Assembly: GCA_002049455.2 (NCBI GenBank)
Contig: KV918762.1
Span: 372,001-436,000 of the forward strand
Source of the DNA: Porphyra umbilicalis
Taxonomy: Eukaryota > Rhodophyta > Bangiophyceae > Bangiales > Bangiaceae
Reading direction: 5' to 3'
DNA length: 64,000 bases
The position numbers were made by a program, and so were the translations under genes. Of the stretch, positions 11,969 to 22,359 are shown piece after piece (the stretch's first letter is position 1; each line of letters starts with the position of its first letter). The notes beneath the pieces were generated by a model that ran no database searches, was not told the DNA's origin, and saw only the letters and a program-made list of their open reading frames with translations.

Positions 11969-12017
11969 CAGTCAGTCCCAGTCCCAGGCCGCCAGGACAA
12001 AATTAGGGGACCACCAA
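11969..12017 (-). repeat. Right terminal inverted repeat of the Tc1/mariner-like element
   Basis: Read on the minus strand it begins TTGGTGGTCCCC, directly after TA, and matches 1620-1668. Confidence 0.8.
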
Positions 12018-12019
12018 TA

Positions 12020-13140
12020 ACATGACACCAGCAAGCAGATCACAGTGACACAGGACAAGCAGACGACAGGCGATCACGACGTCCAAGGCAGGCACGAGAG
12101 GAGCAGGATAATGAATATTCGGTCAGCACTCTGTTTGTCGGCAGCGCACGGTATTCGAAGGAAGTGAACCACATGAGCGCAGGCAGTTGACGGTAGTCGT
12201 ATATATCAGTCATGCACAAAAAAGAGAAACACACTTGAAAGAGGCGCAATGCCTAGGACCTACAAGTGCCAACCGTGACCCGCGCAGTGCACTGCACCGT
12301 TCACGTCAAAAGAGATCTCGTGCGTTCGCATGCCTGGAAACTATAATATTAAAGCCTGGGCGCCCCTGGGCGAGTCTGCGAGGATGGAGGCGGAAGGGGC
12401 GGGGGTGAGGAAGACGGTGGGTGCGATTGCAATGTCGCATGCCACGGGAGCCGTCATGTTCCGACTTTGTTGTCGGCGCGTGCTCGCGAAGGTCGCGCTC
12501 GTGGATCAGGCTAGCGGTGGCCACAATCCACAGCGGCGGACTGCCATGTAACTGTTCTGGGATCCTTCCAAGCTGGTAGCAGCCTCCGCGTGAGATTGAA
12601 CGGGACGCGATTCGCTCGAAGTCTGCAAGGCGGTGTTTTCGTGCGGCCGTTTCGTGCCACCGAAAAACAACCCAGTCACACAGATGGCGTGACATACGTA
12701 TTGGCGCGGACCACCACAGCTGACAACGTGTGAGCCCGTGTCAGTTGGCACATTCCAGCACGACGTTCGTGCCTCAGCACGTCTTGTCATTGGCTCCTCC
12801 ATCTGAGTCTGCTGACAAAGGAACCACACACTGCACACCAGGCATGATGTGGGACATTTGGCAGCTAACAATCTTTCAGCTGCGCACGTGCTCAGTGAAG
12901 AAGCCGCCGGGCATTCCAGCGACGCTGATCATCTCTGACTTGTGACCCGGAGCCGCCTTCGCGCGTCAAGCTGCCCAGCTGTTACTAAAAGTGGGCCGAA
13001 TCGCTCCACTTGTAGATTGCTTTCAGGCGGGCCACAAGTCGTAGAACTTGGAAGCCGTCTGGGAAAGGCGAGGGTCTGCAGAGTGCCGATTAAATGGCCC
13101 CTGAGGCCTCGATTTGCCTGGGTTTTAATCGACTTGTACC
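12020..13140. other. Unassigned DNA
   Basis: Only short frames without recognisable motifs on either strand; no inverted ends or tandem units seen. Confidence 0.4.
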
Positions 13141-13382
13141 CTGCTCCAGAGGTAGGTCACAAAACGCGGAATCCGGTCGCCGTCTCGAGCCGTCTCGAGC
13201 CTTCTCGAGTACGTTACATGCAGACTTGTAGCCCACGTCTCGGCCGCCCTGGCACAGGCCCCTGCTTCAGAGGTAGTTTACAAGACGTGGAATCCGGTCG
13301 CCGTCTCGAGCCGTCTCGAGCCGTCTCGAGTACGTGACATGCCCACTTGTAGCCCACGTCTCGGCCGCCCTGGCGCAGGCCG
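13141..13382. repeat. Two tandem copies of a 121-base unit
   Basis: Copies at 13141-13261 and 13262-13382 are nearly identical. Each carries three close copies of a ten-base word, CGTCTCGAGC with variants, giving a cluster of CTCGAG sites. No coding function is evident. Confidence 0.8.
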
Positions 13383-13729
13383 GAATGCGGCCGGGCTCCA
13401 ATTTGGGATCCGGGCCTCCGTTTCGACCCCACAGTACGGAAATCGGGCCCCAGTACGCCCCAGTGCCCCTTAAGTAGGGTGGTACACATTTTCGACGATG
13501 GCCTTGAGATCAGACCAGGAACTGTCCAGATTTTTTCCAGGACTCTTCCGCGGCGTATCTCGTGGCATGGTCACTGGACCAACCGACAAACAAATCCGTG
13601 CATGCGTTGGACCGACTGGTCTTGCGTTCGAACAAGATTCGATCTCCATCCTGTACCCGTAGAATGAGTACGTGGACGGGTTCCAGACGGTCTTCAGAGC
13701 CAGGCAGCAGCCTCGACGAGAGATAGCAG
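13383..13729. other. Unassigned spacer before a solo LTR
   Basis: No gene or repeat recognised. Short frames on both strands show no family motif. Confidence 0.4.
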
Positions 13730-14020
13730 TGTGGTATCAATAACGTTGCATCAAATACCTGTGTTTTGAGACCGACCGTATCCAAGCAATACAGCGAGTT
13801 CTATCGCCGTCACGGCGAGGAAGAAAGACCTTCTGTTAAAGGGCATCCGATGGGGAGCCAGGTGGTGCCCACGACGACGACGCCGGACCCATGGTGATTC
13901 AGTACAGACGAGGGCACTGGTCGATCGACCGTCCGATCAAAAGCGATCGCAATGAGTGCCGGCAGACAGATAAGACAGGCAAGCAAACACACAATAAAAA
14001 ATGAACAATGTGGAAGCACC
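13730..14020. mobile_element. Solo LTR fragment of the Ty3/gypsy family at 26.5-35.2 kb
   Basis: It starts TGTGGTATCAATAACG and follows the LTRs at 26466 and 34774 through landmarks such as GAGACCGACCGTA, GGGCATCCGATGGGGAGCC and GTGCCGGCAGACAGATAAGA. It then departs near 14010-14020, so the 3' part is missing. It differs from those LTRs more than they differ from each other, so it is older. Confidence 0.75.
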
Positions 14021-14040
14021 GTGTTGTCTGACCCGTCGAC

Positions 14041-14760
14041 GTGAGTGCCGGCGTGGGAGCGCGACAAGGCCCGCATGGGCGTAGCGGACACGCTGGCCCA
14101 CGCGACGTTCCGGGGCATCGACTCGTGGCGCCCCACCACCCCGTTCGCCAAGCAGATTGCCGCCATGCCGCATGCCCTCGTACCGTCCCTGGACGACCGA
14201 GCTTCGTCAATCACCGTGGTGGGCGTAGCTGCGAGCAGGGCTACCGCCGTTCATGCGTTGGCTTCATGGATGACGCCCCCGCGGACCCGCCGTTGGTGCC
14301 GACTTTCGCCTACATCTTGACGTCTCCCCCGTTCATCGGGGCGTCCGACAAGGAAGACCCCACGACGGTCCAGTCGACGATGGCCCGCAACCACCACCGG
14401 GGCGGGCTCACCTGCCACCCCGTAGCCCTTCATAGAGCGGAGTACTCAAGTTTTGCCACTGCGACCCGCTCGCGCTTGAACCTGTTGACTCCCGCGTGGT
14501 GGTACGGGGTGGAGGTCCCGTAAGGCAGCATGGCGGAACTCCCGTGGGTCCCTGCGTACACGGCAGACGACCTCCACGCGAGGCGGCGTACCCCTTGGGC
14601 CATCCTCCGTAGTGAGTGGGCCCGCCTCGAGGCGTCGCTGAAAAAGGGGAGGATGAAACACGCCGGGAGAGAGGGGACCACCCCACGGGATTTTAGTAGC
14701 TCAGAGTGTAGAAGGTGTCGTTGTGTCGACGGTGCCGGTCGGCACGTCAGCGACCAGTAA
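14041..14760 (+). pseudogene. Fossil of the rightward retroelement-associated ORF
   Basis: The translated text resembles part of the ORF at 35562-37910: both contain a SSPPFIG or TSPPFIG block followed about 60-80 residues later by a WW-x-x-x-EVP block. It lies immediately after a fragment of the same LTR that precedes the 35.5 kb copy, so LTR and ORF probably moved together. It is degraded and incomplete. Product unknown. Confidence 0.45.
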
Positions 14761-15560
14761 ACCCCACGTAGGTCATTTGCGTATCCCTCACGAGAGCGCC
14801 CTGTGTACCCCGAACCGAATCCCGATCCCGCCTTCCGATCCGCCACCCGACACATCCGCGCGGGTCGGCCATCACGAACTGCTCCCCTAAGGACACGTTC
14901 ACGATGCCCGATCGATCTGGCCCGACTCCACGGCCACGGGCTGGACAGCCGTCCCGCCGCGCGACGGTGATGGTCACCACAACGGCCACGAGGCCCCCCC
15001 CGTAACACGTGGCGTTGGCCGAAAACCTTCCACGGTTCGAAACATGAAGACCACGTGTCCCCGCGCGGAAAAGCTCTCAGAGCACTCCCACCAATGTCGG
15101 GCCAGCGCCATAATGGGCACACGTTGCAGAAACGTGTCGCAAATTCGCTTTTGGCTGGTTCTCGGGGCGGGTCACAATGTCGATCGTGCTCGCGGCGTTG
15201 CCAACGGAGATGAAGCGAGATATAACGCGAATGTGTAGTCATTTTTCAGTTTTATCCGTCCCGGCTATATTCGCAGTGGATATAACCGGGACCACGGAGG
15301 CACCACAGAGCCCGAGAGATCGAGGAATATGAAACTAAAACGCACTTGCCACCCGGTTTTTGTACTTGATTTAACACAAAACGATTTACTTGAATTCCAT
15401 GAATCTGTATAGAACCCCTTCCGTTTGCGATCGGAGCTCCGCTGACGGCCAGGCCCATCCAGCCGAATTCGGCGTAATTAGTCTGCACCGACCACACCTA
15501 TGCTTCTCTCCCTACCCACCGTACCGCACCACACGTACCCACGGCGATCCTCATACCACC
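14761..15560. other. Upstream region of the pogo-type gene
   Basis: No gene recognised. A 33-base hairpin lies at 15259-15291 (arms of 14, TCCCGGCTATATTC against its near complement). The segment should include the 5' part of the pogo-type element and its promoter, but I could not find matching terminal inverted repeats. Confidence 0.4.
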
Positions 15561-17117
15561 ATGACACTCTCCAATGCTATTGTTGCCGCCGTTGCCGCGG
15601 CTGAGGCAGTCTTGGCGGACCATAGCCAGGCATTGCCTGCGGAGAACGCCGAGAGCGTAAAGGCGGCCGCGCGGACCGCGGCCGTGACGGCCAATGCTGT
15701 CTGGGCATCCCCATCTGCGGCGCGCGTGCCGGCCCGGCGCATCGGAGGCGCTCGCCGGCGCCGCACGCCGATGACGTTGGACAAGAAAATGCGTGTTATT
15801 GGCTGGCATGCGGCGGGCCGGACCTTCGACTACATCAGCCGGCAGCTGGATAACCAGTACGACCGCAGCGGGCTCTACAAGATCATTAAGCAAAAGGACC
15901 GCCTCCTTTCTCGGAACGCGGAGGGCGCGGCTGGCGACCGAGCGTTGTCGCGAGCGGGGCAGAATCCCCAGGTAGACAAGGCCCTCTTGGAGTGGTTCCT
16001 GGCTGTTCGTGCGAGGGGTTGCAAGCGTGTGCCTTTGTCTCTTGCCATTCTTCGGCAGAAGGCTCTGCAGGTTGCGGAGCACCTTGGCATCACTGACTTT
16101 GCGGCATCCAACGGCTTCATTCAACGTTGGGCGTCCCGTCATGGCCTTGAAGACGTTGCTCTGCATGGCAGCGGCGCTTCGGCCAACGTGGAGGAGGCGG
16201 CTGCGCGCATGGCAGCCATCCGCCAGCAGCTTAAGGGTGTTGATGTCGACCCTATCTACAACGTCGACGAGACCGGTTTGCTCTACCGGGTGTTACCGTC
16301 GCGTTCATACGTGCCCTCCGAGGACCGCCGCACTGCACGTGGCTTGAAGGCGATGAAGAGCAAGGACCGTATCACATTGACTCTCTGCTGCAACGCGACG
16401 GGTACCCACAAGGTGTCTGTCACGATGAATTGCAAAGCAGCTCAGCAGATGTGTTTTCCAGGCGAGGGCAACGCGAGCCCGCTGCCGTACCTCTCGCAGA
16501 AGTTGTCTTGGACTGACGCTTCTGTCTTCAAGCGCTGGTTCGAAGAGGTGTTCGTGCCGGCGGTTCAAGCACGCACCGCGCATCATGTCTACTTTATTAT
16601 GGAAAACCTTGGCTGTCATAGCTTCATCTCGCACCCGCAGGTCACTATCATCGAGCTTTCCCCGAACTCGACCGCTGAGTACCAGCCGCTGGATGCCGGC
16701 ATCTTCGTGCTTCTGACAAACCGGTACAAGAAGCGGCTCCTTTACCGCGTTGTCTGCCACTTGAACTATCTTCTGTACAATGGAGCCGCCGACCCTCGAG
16801 TTGCGCGCGGTGGGGGCCTCGACGAGGGGGGCCAAGCTCACCTGCGAGATGCGGCCAAGTTCATTGTCGAGGAGTGGGATGAGATTCTCGGGGACCAGAT
16901 CGTGAGCTGCTGGTTGAAAGCGGATTGCCTGCCCACTGAAGCAGTTGCTCGTCTGAGGCTCCAGCTGGGCGACATCCAAGTTGTGGCCGAGCCGACCTAC
17001 ATGGATGTGTCCCACTTGGTGGCCATGATGGCCAATACGTCCCTGGAGCATGAGTTTGACGGCCTCAGTGGCCAGGCACAGGTCCTGGCGGTGCGGCGCT
17101 GGCTGACGGCCGACTGA
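15561..17117 (+). CDS. Pogo/Tigger-type transposase (CENP-B HTH plus DDE_1)
   Basis: About 518 residues in one uninterrupted frame. An alanine-rich leader (1-65) is followed by a Psq-like helix-turn-helix at 71-115 (MTLDKKMRVIGWHAAGRTFD) and a CENP-B/Tc5-type HTH at about 136-200 (the NGFIQRWASRHGL block is typical). The DDE_1 nuclease core starts at YNVDETGL. First catalytic Asp is D236 and the third is D378 (YQPLDAG). The second position is E348 (IMENLGCH), where the family almost always has Asp in an LLLDN-type motif. Such a change is expected to weaken or abolish catalysis, so this may be an inactive or repurposed DNA-binding protein. The start at 15561 is preferred over the in-frame ATG at 15399 because it has a CCACCATGA context and the upstream text has no family character. 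Confidence 0.85.
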   Translation: MTLSNAIVAAVAAAEAVLADHSQALPAENAESVKAAARTAAVTANAVWASPSAARVPARRIGGARRRRTPMTLDKKMRVIGWHAAGRTFDYISRQLDNQYDRSGLYKIIKQKDRLLSRNAEGAAGDRALSRAGQNPQVDKALLEWFLAVRARGCKRVPLSLAILRQKALQVAEHLGITDFAASNGFIQRWASRHGLEDVALHGSGASANVEEAAARMAAIRQQLKGVDVDPIYNVDETGLLYRVLPSRSYVPSEDRRTARGLKAMKSKDRITLTLCCNATGTHKVSVTMNCKAAQQMCFPGEGNASPLPYLSQKLSWTDASVFKRWFEEVFVPAVQARTAHHVYFIMENLGCHSFISHPQVTIIELSPNSTAEYQPLDAGIFVLLTNRYKKRLLYRVVCHLNYLLYNGAADPRVARGGGLDEGGQAHLRDAAKFIVEEWDEILGDQIVSCWLKADCLPTEAVARLRLQLGDIQVVAEPTYMDVSHLVAMMANTSLEHEFDGLSGQAQVLAVRRWLTAD

Positions 17118-19721
17118 TGTTGAGGCCATTGACCAGACGGTTCATATGGTCTTGACTGGGGGGAATGATAAGGAGTGATAGCGTAGAGGCGGGGTGGGAG
17201 GCATGTGAGTGTGATCACGTTTAGTGCCAAGTCAATTAAAAACTGGATTTTTTTTCTCGCCCAGATCCTTGTAAATCCTGCCAGTCGTAATCTTTTCTCC
17301 ATGTTGGGTTACTGGATTCGTACGTTTGCTGCGGATCCGCAAGTCGGCAGATGCTCGCATATGTCGCTCCTGACAGTGTAAACAAATGGCAGTGGATATA
17401 ACTGAGTAATGCCTGTACTTGCGTCCGATTCGGGGTCGGAGCCGTTGGCCCCGGGGCCAACGAGTTGCCAACGGAGCCTCCTTTAGCAACTCGCTGGCCC
17501 TGGGGCCAGTGGGTTCTGTGCTCTGATTGGTCCATCGCGGCTTCACGGGGTTAAGTGAGTGACATGTGGCACTTCATATGGTCCTCAGATTGCCCGATTT
17601 ATCATATTTTTGTTTCGACAGCTATCCGTCATGCCCCAGTTCGTGACAACTGCTCCAGTAATCTGGCTTAAACTCATGCCCAGCGTAATGTAGACATATG
17701 ACTGGCTTCAGCAGTCTCTCACGAGGTCGGCAGTGTTCTCCATTTTTGTTGGGGCGCTCCCGTTCATCTGCTAGAAAATGAGGTCGAAAAACCCCCGGTA
17801 CCAGATTGTGACACAATGACTGATTGTGTGAGAACGACCTGGAATTGCACATTACAGTTGGAAAAACTTACAGTGGAACGAACAATTTGATCCAGATTGC
17901 CCAAGATTCTTGCCTGCGGGACCAATAGGGACACTCTGGTGATGCGACTGCCGAGCTATGACATGGTCTTCGTCGTCCCGTTCGGCCCCCGACCCAGTCC
18001 CTGCTGCGACAACAGCCTATATGGTTCGCCTGTAGGCCCGCGCCCTCTCACCTCTGCCACTATACCGCGGCGCTCCTCACGCACTTTGCCACGCCTGCCC
18101 TTCTCGGCGCACCGACATTGGCCAGAGACACTCCAGCCCTTCCCGCACTGCAAGACTCGCCCTCCTTCCCCCCCCTCCCTCTTCATCAGCCATCACGTGA
18201 AAGACGCCCATCGAAAGAGAGACTATGCAACAGATGGTTTCTTCTCATGCCAAACGATATGTAGCACGCCATGGGGAGCGCGGAGCTTTCAGAATCGGCA
18301 ACTTGGTGCGCTTCTCACGGCGATGCCAGCAGGTCCTCCTCGTCCGCAAAGAAGAAGAGTGGCGGACCGGGCCTGTGCAGGGTTTGTCAATGATGAAGCG
18401 GCGCGCCTGGGCTGAGACGAGCCCAGATCGCTTCCCAAACGCCTTGGTACTCAGCTCCCCGGTGCGCGCGAGACGCAGGCCCACAAACATGGCCTTATGA
18501 CTTGCAGCATCACCATCCGCTGTGGCAAGCCGCCGCCGCGGTGGCATTGCGCGTCACTCAGAGGGGGGGGGTGGGGACAATGGTATGATCAGTCTGTGAG
18601 AGTGTGGCAAGTGCGCTCAGTGTGTTGCACGTGGCGCCGAGAGGCAACTGGTCGGATGGGAAAGGTCGGGGGGAAGAAGACGCTGGCATCTGCAAGTGTG
18701 AAAACGTCAAGTCAACAGAATGTGAGCCCACGGTGTCATCAGAGCAGGTAGTTAGGCATCAAATTGATTTCCGAGAGTGCGCCCTTTTTTCCTCTCGGCG
18801 TGCTGTTCGGTCCCACTTTCTATCTGTTGGGCGCGCTTCACACCGAAGGCGAGATCACGAGTTCGCGCGTTCAATGGTGTGCAACATGTTTCCCTGCCTG
18901 TTTTTGTTCTTTTTTGAAAGACTGATATATGGGCGCATTACCTTTTTTCTGTCGCCGCCGAACCCAATCTCATAAGTAAACACTGTTGATTTGCCACACA
19001 ATCCCGAGTTGTCACGAACTGGCACAGTTGTCACGAACTGGCACATGACGGATACCCACGGATGGAATAGTGGACGGCCGCGTGCCAGCTCGGCCCCAGG
19101 GCCCTGATCGTTGGGTCTTCACACGTATCTATCATGCGGTGGCGCGTGGCCGAACGCGCCTTTAGGCCCGTCGGACGCACGGAGCGATTCCGCCGACACT
19201 GGCCAAACAGTTGGATCTGGGCTATTGAGGGGGCACACGAGGCGGGGCGGGGCCAACGGGCCCCGCGTCAGATTCTCCTCAGGCTGCGACGCGGCCGCTG
19301 CGCGCAGCGGCCGCATGCGGCATGTAGTAATCGAGAATCATGCGGGCCTGCCAGAATTCTAGCAGGTGGGGCTGAATGCCGGCCTCTCAGCGATCCTCAG
19401 CGGATCGTGTGCCGCACCAGCGTGGCCACACGTGGCCTCGCTGATGTCATAGCCAATTTTCAGGCCCATCCGTTTTTAGACTGTTGTCTCGGGCCAAGGT
19501 CCGGGCCCAGGCCTCGCTAGGGTCAGATGACAGTGCTCTGACCTATTTATAGATAGGCGTTTCGCTACTGACGGCACCTCGAGGGACTGGCCGGCGGTGA
19601 AGTTGTCGCATTGCGTCCGGTCCTTGACTAGCTCTTCCATTCCCCGTTCCCTAATCTGCATATGGACAGTTCCTTTATTATCTAGCCACGAGCGCCCCCA
19701 ATCAAGACAGGACCGCCTGCG
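17118..19721. other. Unassigned intergenic DNA with short palindromes
   Basis: No gene recognised. A minus-strand stretch at 18245-18547 has somewhat protein-like text (KAMFVGLRLARTGELSTKAF) but no family. An 18-base palindrome lies at 17444-17461 (GTTGGCCCCGGGGCCAAC). A 19-base word is repeated head to tail at 19008-19045. A 24-base perfect palindrome at 19291-19314 contains two NotI sites. TIRs of the pogo-type gene were not found here. Confidence 0.4.
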
Positions 19722-20447
19722 CAGTGGGTCTTAGACCGTGTACCTTACGGATCTTCTGATTCCGTGTTGCAGGCTGTTGCAGGATCTCCGCAGTCTGCCA
19801 AATGGCTGCAGGTCGGGCCATTTTGTGCTGGCAGCTTGCTGGCTCAACAAATATCTGGCAGATCGGCAAGCATGTTTTCTGCTCTTTCGCTGCTTGTCTG
19901 GAACATTCAAATGCTGAGACGATGCTCAGCTCGTGCTGTTCTTCTGCTGTACGCTAGTATAACTCCTTGGAGGCGCGGAGTTATCTCGCTTCCACCAATA
20001 GGAAGCCGTTATCGTCATTCTGCAGCAGACTTGATGCTGAAGACATGCGCTGCAGGTGCAGCCCAGTGGCAGGTTTCCACACACCCGGCACAGAAAATGT
20101 GCGCTGCAACAGGGGTCCTGCAGCGACCTGCAACATTTTACCAGAAGAATTCCTGCAGGTCCAAAACAATAAAGGCTTATCGTGGGCAGAAAAAAACGAA
20201 GGATCACGCTGGAACTTTTTGGCACAAGGTCCTCGCACCGTCACGGTGCTTTTCATGAAAGAAAAGCACCGGTCCTCCTTTTTTTTTTGCATGAATGCAC
20301 GACAATGAGCTGCTCCGCAGATCTCTGCTGCAGGATATCATGCTGCTCGTGGCTCACGCGGCCACTTTTCAAGACCTGCAAGCAGTCTACAACACGCCAT
20401 CGCAGAGGATTCGAAGATCTGTAAGGTACACGGTCTGAGCCCCACTG
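19722..20447. mobile_element. Non-autonomous element with CAGTG ends, hAT-like
   Basis: Left end CAGTGGGTCTTAGACCGTG matches the reverse complement of the right end (CAGTGGGGCTCAGACCGTG). Similarity continues inward through GTACCTTACGGATCTTC for about 45 bases. Length is 726. CAGTG fits the hAT end consensus. The flanking eight bases agree only partly (CGCCTGCG and CGCTGGCC), so the insertion is old or the family assignment is imperfect. No transposase inside; the interior is rich in CTGCAGG words. Confidence 0.65.
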
Positions 20448-20460
20448 CGCTGGCCGGCGC

Positions 20461-21310
20461 CGCGTCGCCGGTGCCATCCTCGGCCGCTGGCCGCAGCCGC
20501 CCCCCCCCCCGCCCAGCTGGCTGCCGCCCCACCGCTGGCTACCGTCCGTCCCGCTGGCTGCCACCTCGAGGCGGCCTCCAACCGCGCCGCACGTCGCCGC
20601 CCTGCCAAGGCTTGCCGCCGCCCCCGCCGCTGGCTGCCGCCGCCCCTGTCGCTGGCTGCAACCGCCCCCGCCGCTGGCTGCCGCTGCCACCGCCACTCGA
20701 TGCCCCAGCCACCGCCGCTGGCTGCCGCCACCCCCGCAGCTGGCTGCCGCCGCCCCGGCCGCTGCCTGCCGCCGCCCCCGCCGCTGCCTGCCGCCGACCC
20801 CACCGCTGCCTGCCGCCGCACCCGCCTCTGGCTGCTGCCGCCCCGGCCGCCTTCTGTCGCCGCTCCCGCTGGCTGCCGCCGCCCCCGCCTCTGGCTGCCG
20901 CCGCCCCCGCCGCTGGCTGTCGCCGCTTCCGCCGCTTGATGCCGCTGCCCCTGCCGCTGGCTGCCGCCGCCCCCGCCGCTGGCGGCCGCCGCCCCCGCTG
21001 CTGCCTGCCGCCACACCCGCCGCTTGCGGCCGCCACCCCCGCCGCTGCCTGCCGCCGCCCCCGCCGCTGCCTGCCGCCGCCCCCGCCGTTGGCTGTCGCC
21101 GCGCCCGCTGGCTGCTGCCGCCACCGCTTCTGGCTGCCGCCGCCCTCGCCTGTGGCTGCCGCCGCCCCCGCTGGGTGCCGCCGCTCCCGCCTCTGGCTGC
21201 CGCCGACCCGGCCGCTTCCGGCCGCCACCCCCGCCGCTTCCTACCGCCGCCCCCGCCACTAGCCGCCGCGCCCGCCGCTGGCAGTAGCTGGCCGCCACGC
21301 GCCACCGTCT
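20461..21310. repeat. GC-rich minisatellite, CTGGCTGCCGCCGCC type
   Basis: More than 800 bases of imperfect units of about 21-30 bases built from GCTGGCTGCCGCCGCCCC and CTGCCTGCCGCCGCC. It keeps several frames open on both strands, including 457- and 350-residue minus-strand frames made only of Arg/Gly/Ala/Gln repeats, which I treat as a by-product. Strong purine/pyrimidine strand bias. Confidence 0.85.
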
Positions 21311-21680
21311 ACACTGTTGGCTGCCGCCGCCCCTGTCCCTGGCCGCCCGCGTTGCCGCTCGCCGCGCCTGCTGTGGTTGGCGCCGCCTGGTTCTCTGCGG
21401 CGGCCCACTCTGGCTGCCGCCGGCGCCGCAGGGCACGCCCCGCGCTGGTGGGCGCCTCCTCACAGCTGTTCGCCTTCCTCTTTTGGCCGCCCCGGTGTGC
21501 CGGTGACGGTGTGCTGGACGGGGGGTGGTGGTTACTAGGGGAGAGAGAGAGTGGTACTCAAAGGGGTCATAGTGACGAGCCAGAAGGAAACGGAAAGCAC
21601 AAAACCGGACTAAGGTGTTGTGGAGAGAGGCTGGAGGGTGACCAGTGACGTAGTCGGGGGGGGAAGTGAAAGTACAGATC
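21311..21680. other. Spacer between minisatellite and miniature element
   Basis: A GC-rich tail of the minisatellite fades into unique sequence; no gene seen. Confidence 0.4.
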
Positions 21681-22285
21681 CACTGAGCAGGACGGATGCC
21701 GCGCCCCCTCAAAGCGTCTCTACCAATGGCTCCAACCGTCCAAAGAGCCAAACGTGTCACCGTTTGGCCGTTTGGACGGTTGGAGCACCGGTGGCTGGGT
21801 TCCGCTCCAAAACTCGGGCGTGATGGGGCTGTGACAGCCCAAAAATAGACCGGTTCACATTTTCTAATCGCTTAGTGCATCTCGTGGTGGCCTCGCGGGA
21901 TCGCCCTTCCTTTGGAGCTTGAACGGAAGCGCCACTCCGAACAGGCCTGTTTGGAGACGCCCCGAGTCGGATGGCCAACCCCTGGTTCCCCGTTCGGACC
22001 ACGAAAACCAATGGAAAGCGTGACCCATGGCTTGCAGACAGCTGCAAGACGATCTGGCAGTCATGGAGATTCTCTGTAGTGCATCTGTGGGAATACTGGC
22101 GTGCCACAAAACAGGCCCACCGCCAGAGACGTCGAAACCAGCCCAAGTTTGAGACGTGATCTGCTTAGTTTTGGATCTGCGCTTGAAGAGCCAGGGACGC
22201 CACCACACGTTGTGCACACGTGGCCGTTGGGTTGGACGGTTGGCTCCATTGGTGGAGATGCTCTCACGAGTTGATTGCTTCAGTG
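21681..22285. mobile_element. Miniature inverted-repeat element, about 605 bases
   Basis: The ends face each other. CACTGAGCAGG at 21681 and the reverse complement of 22260-22285 (CACTGAAGCAATC) lead into a strongly matched block, ACCAATGG followed by CCAACCGTCCAA, on each side. No transposase inside. TA follows the right end but not the left, so a Tc1/mariner-type origin is only suggested. Outer limits are good to about ten bases. Confidence 0.55.
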
Positions 22286-22359
22286 TAAACCGAAGATCGC
22301 TGTTGACAATGCCCAACTCAGAGTATCACGTGCACATCTGACACTGCGCATTCCAGCTG

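Larger units (their letters stand above)
1620..12017. mobile_element. Tc1/mariner (IS630)-like transposon with two convergent genes and a nested palindrome
   Basis: The outer ends are 49-base inverted repeats (1620-1668 and 11969-12017) with about four mismatches. Each is bordered by TA (1618-1619 and 12018-12019), the target duplication expected of the Tc1/mariner superfamily. Inside, a DDE transposase of that superfamily runs leftward (10493-11506), with its start about 460 bases from the right end. A spliced zinc-knuckle gene runs rightward (1928-3433). The two genes converge, and a 6.8 kb palindrome lies between them, so without it the element would be about 3.6 kb. Ends, TA borders and transposase are seen. 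That the zinc-knuckle gene belongs to the element, and that the palindrome is a later insertion, are inferred. Confidence 0.7.

Noticed and set aside
13141-13382. CRISPR-like array
   Set aside because: Only two head-to-tail copies without distinct spacers, in a eukaryotic setting; simple tandem duplication.
15273-17402. CAGTGGATATAAC at 15275 and 17391 as ends of the pogo-type element
   Set aside because: The two copies are in direct, not inverted, orientation and similarity stops after 13 bases.
20253-21760. 457- and 350-codon minus-strand frames
   Set aside because: Composed of Arg/Gly/Ala/Gln repeats imposed by the minisatellite; other frames are equally open.
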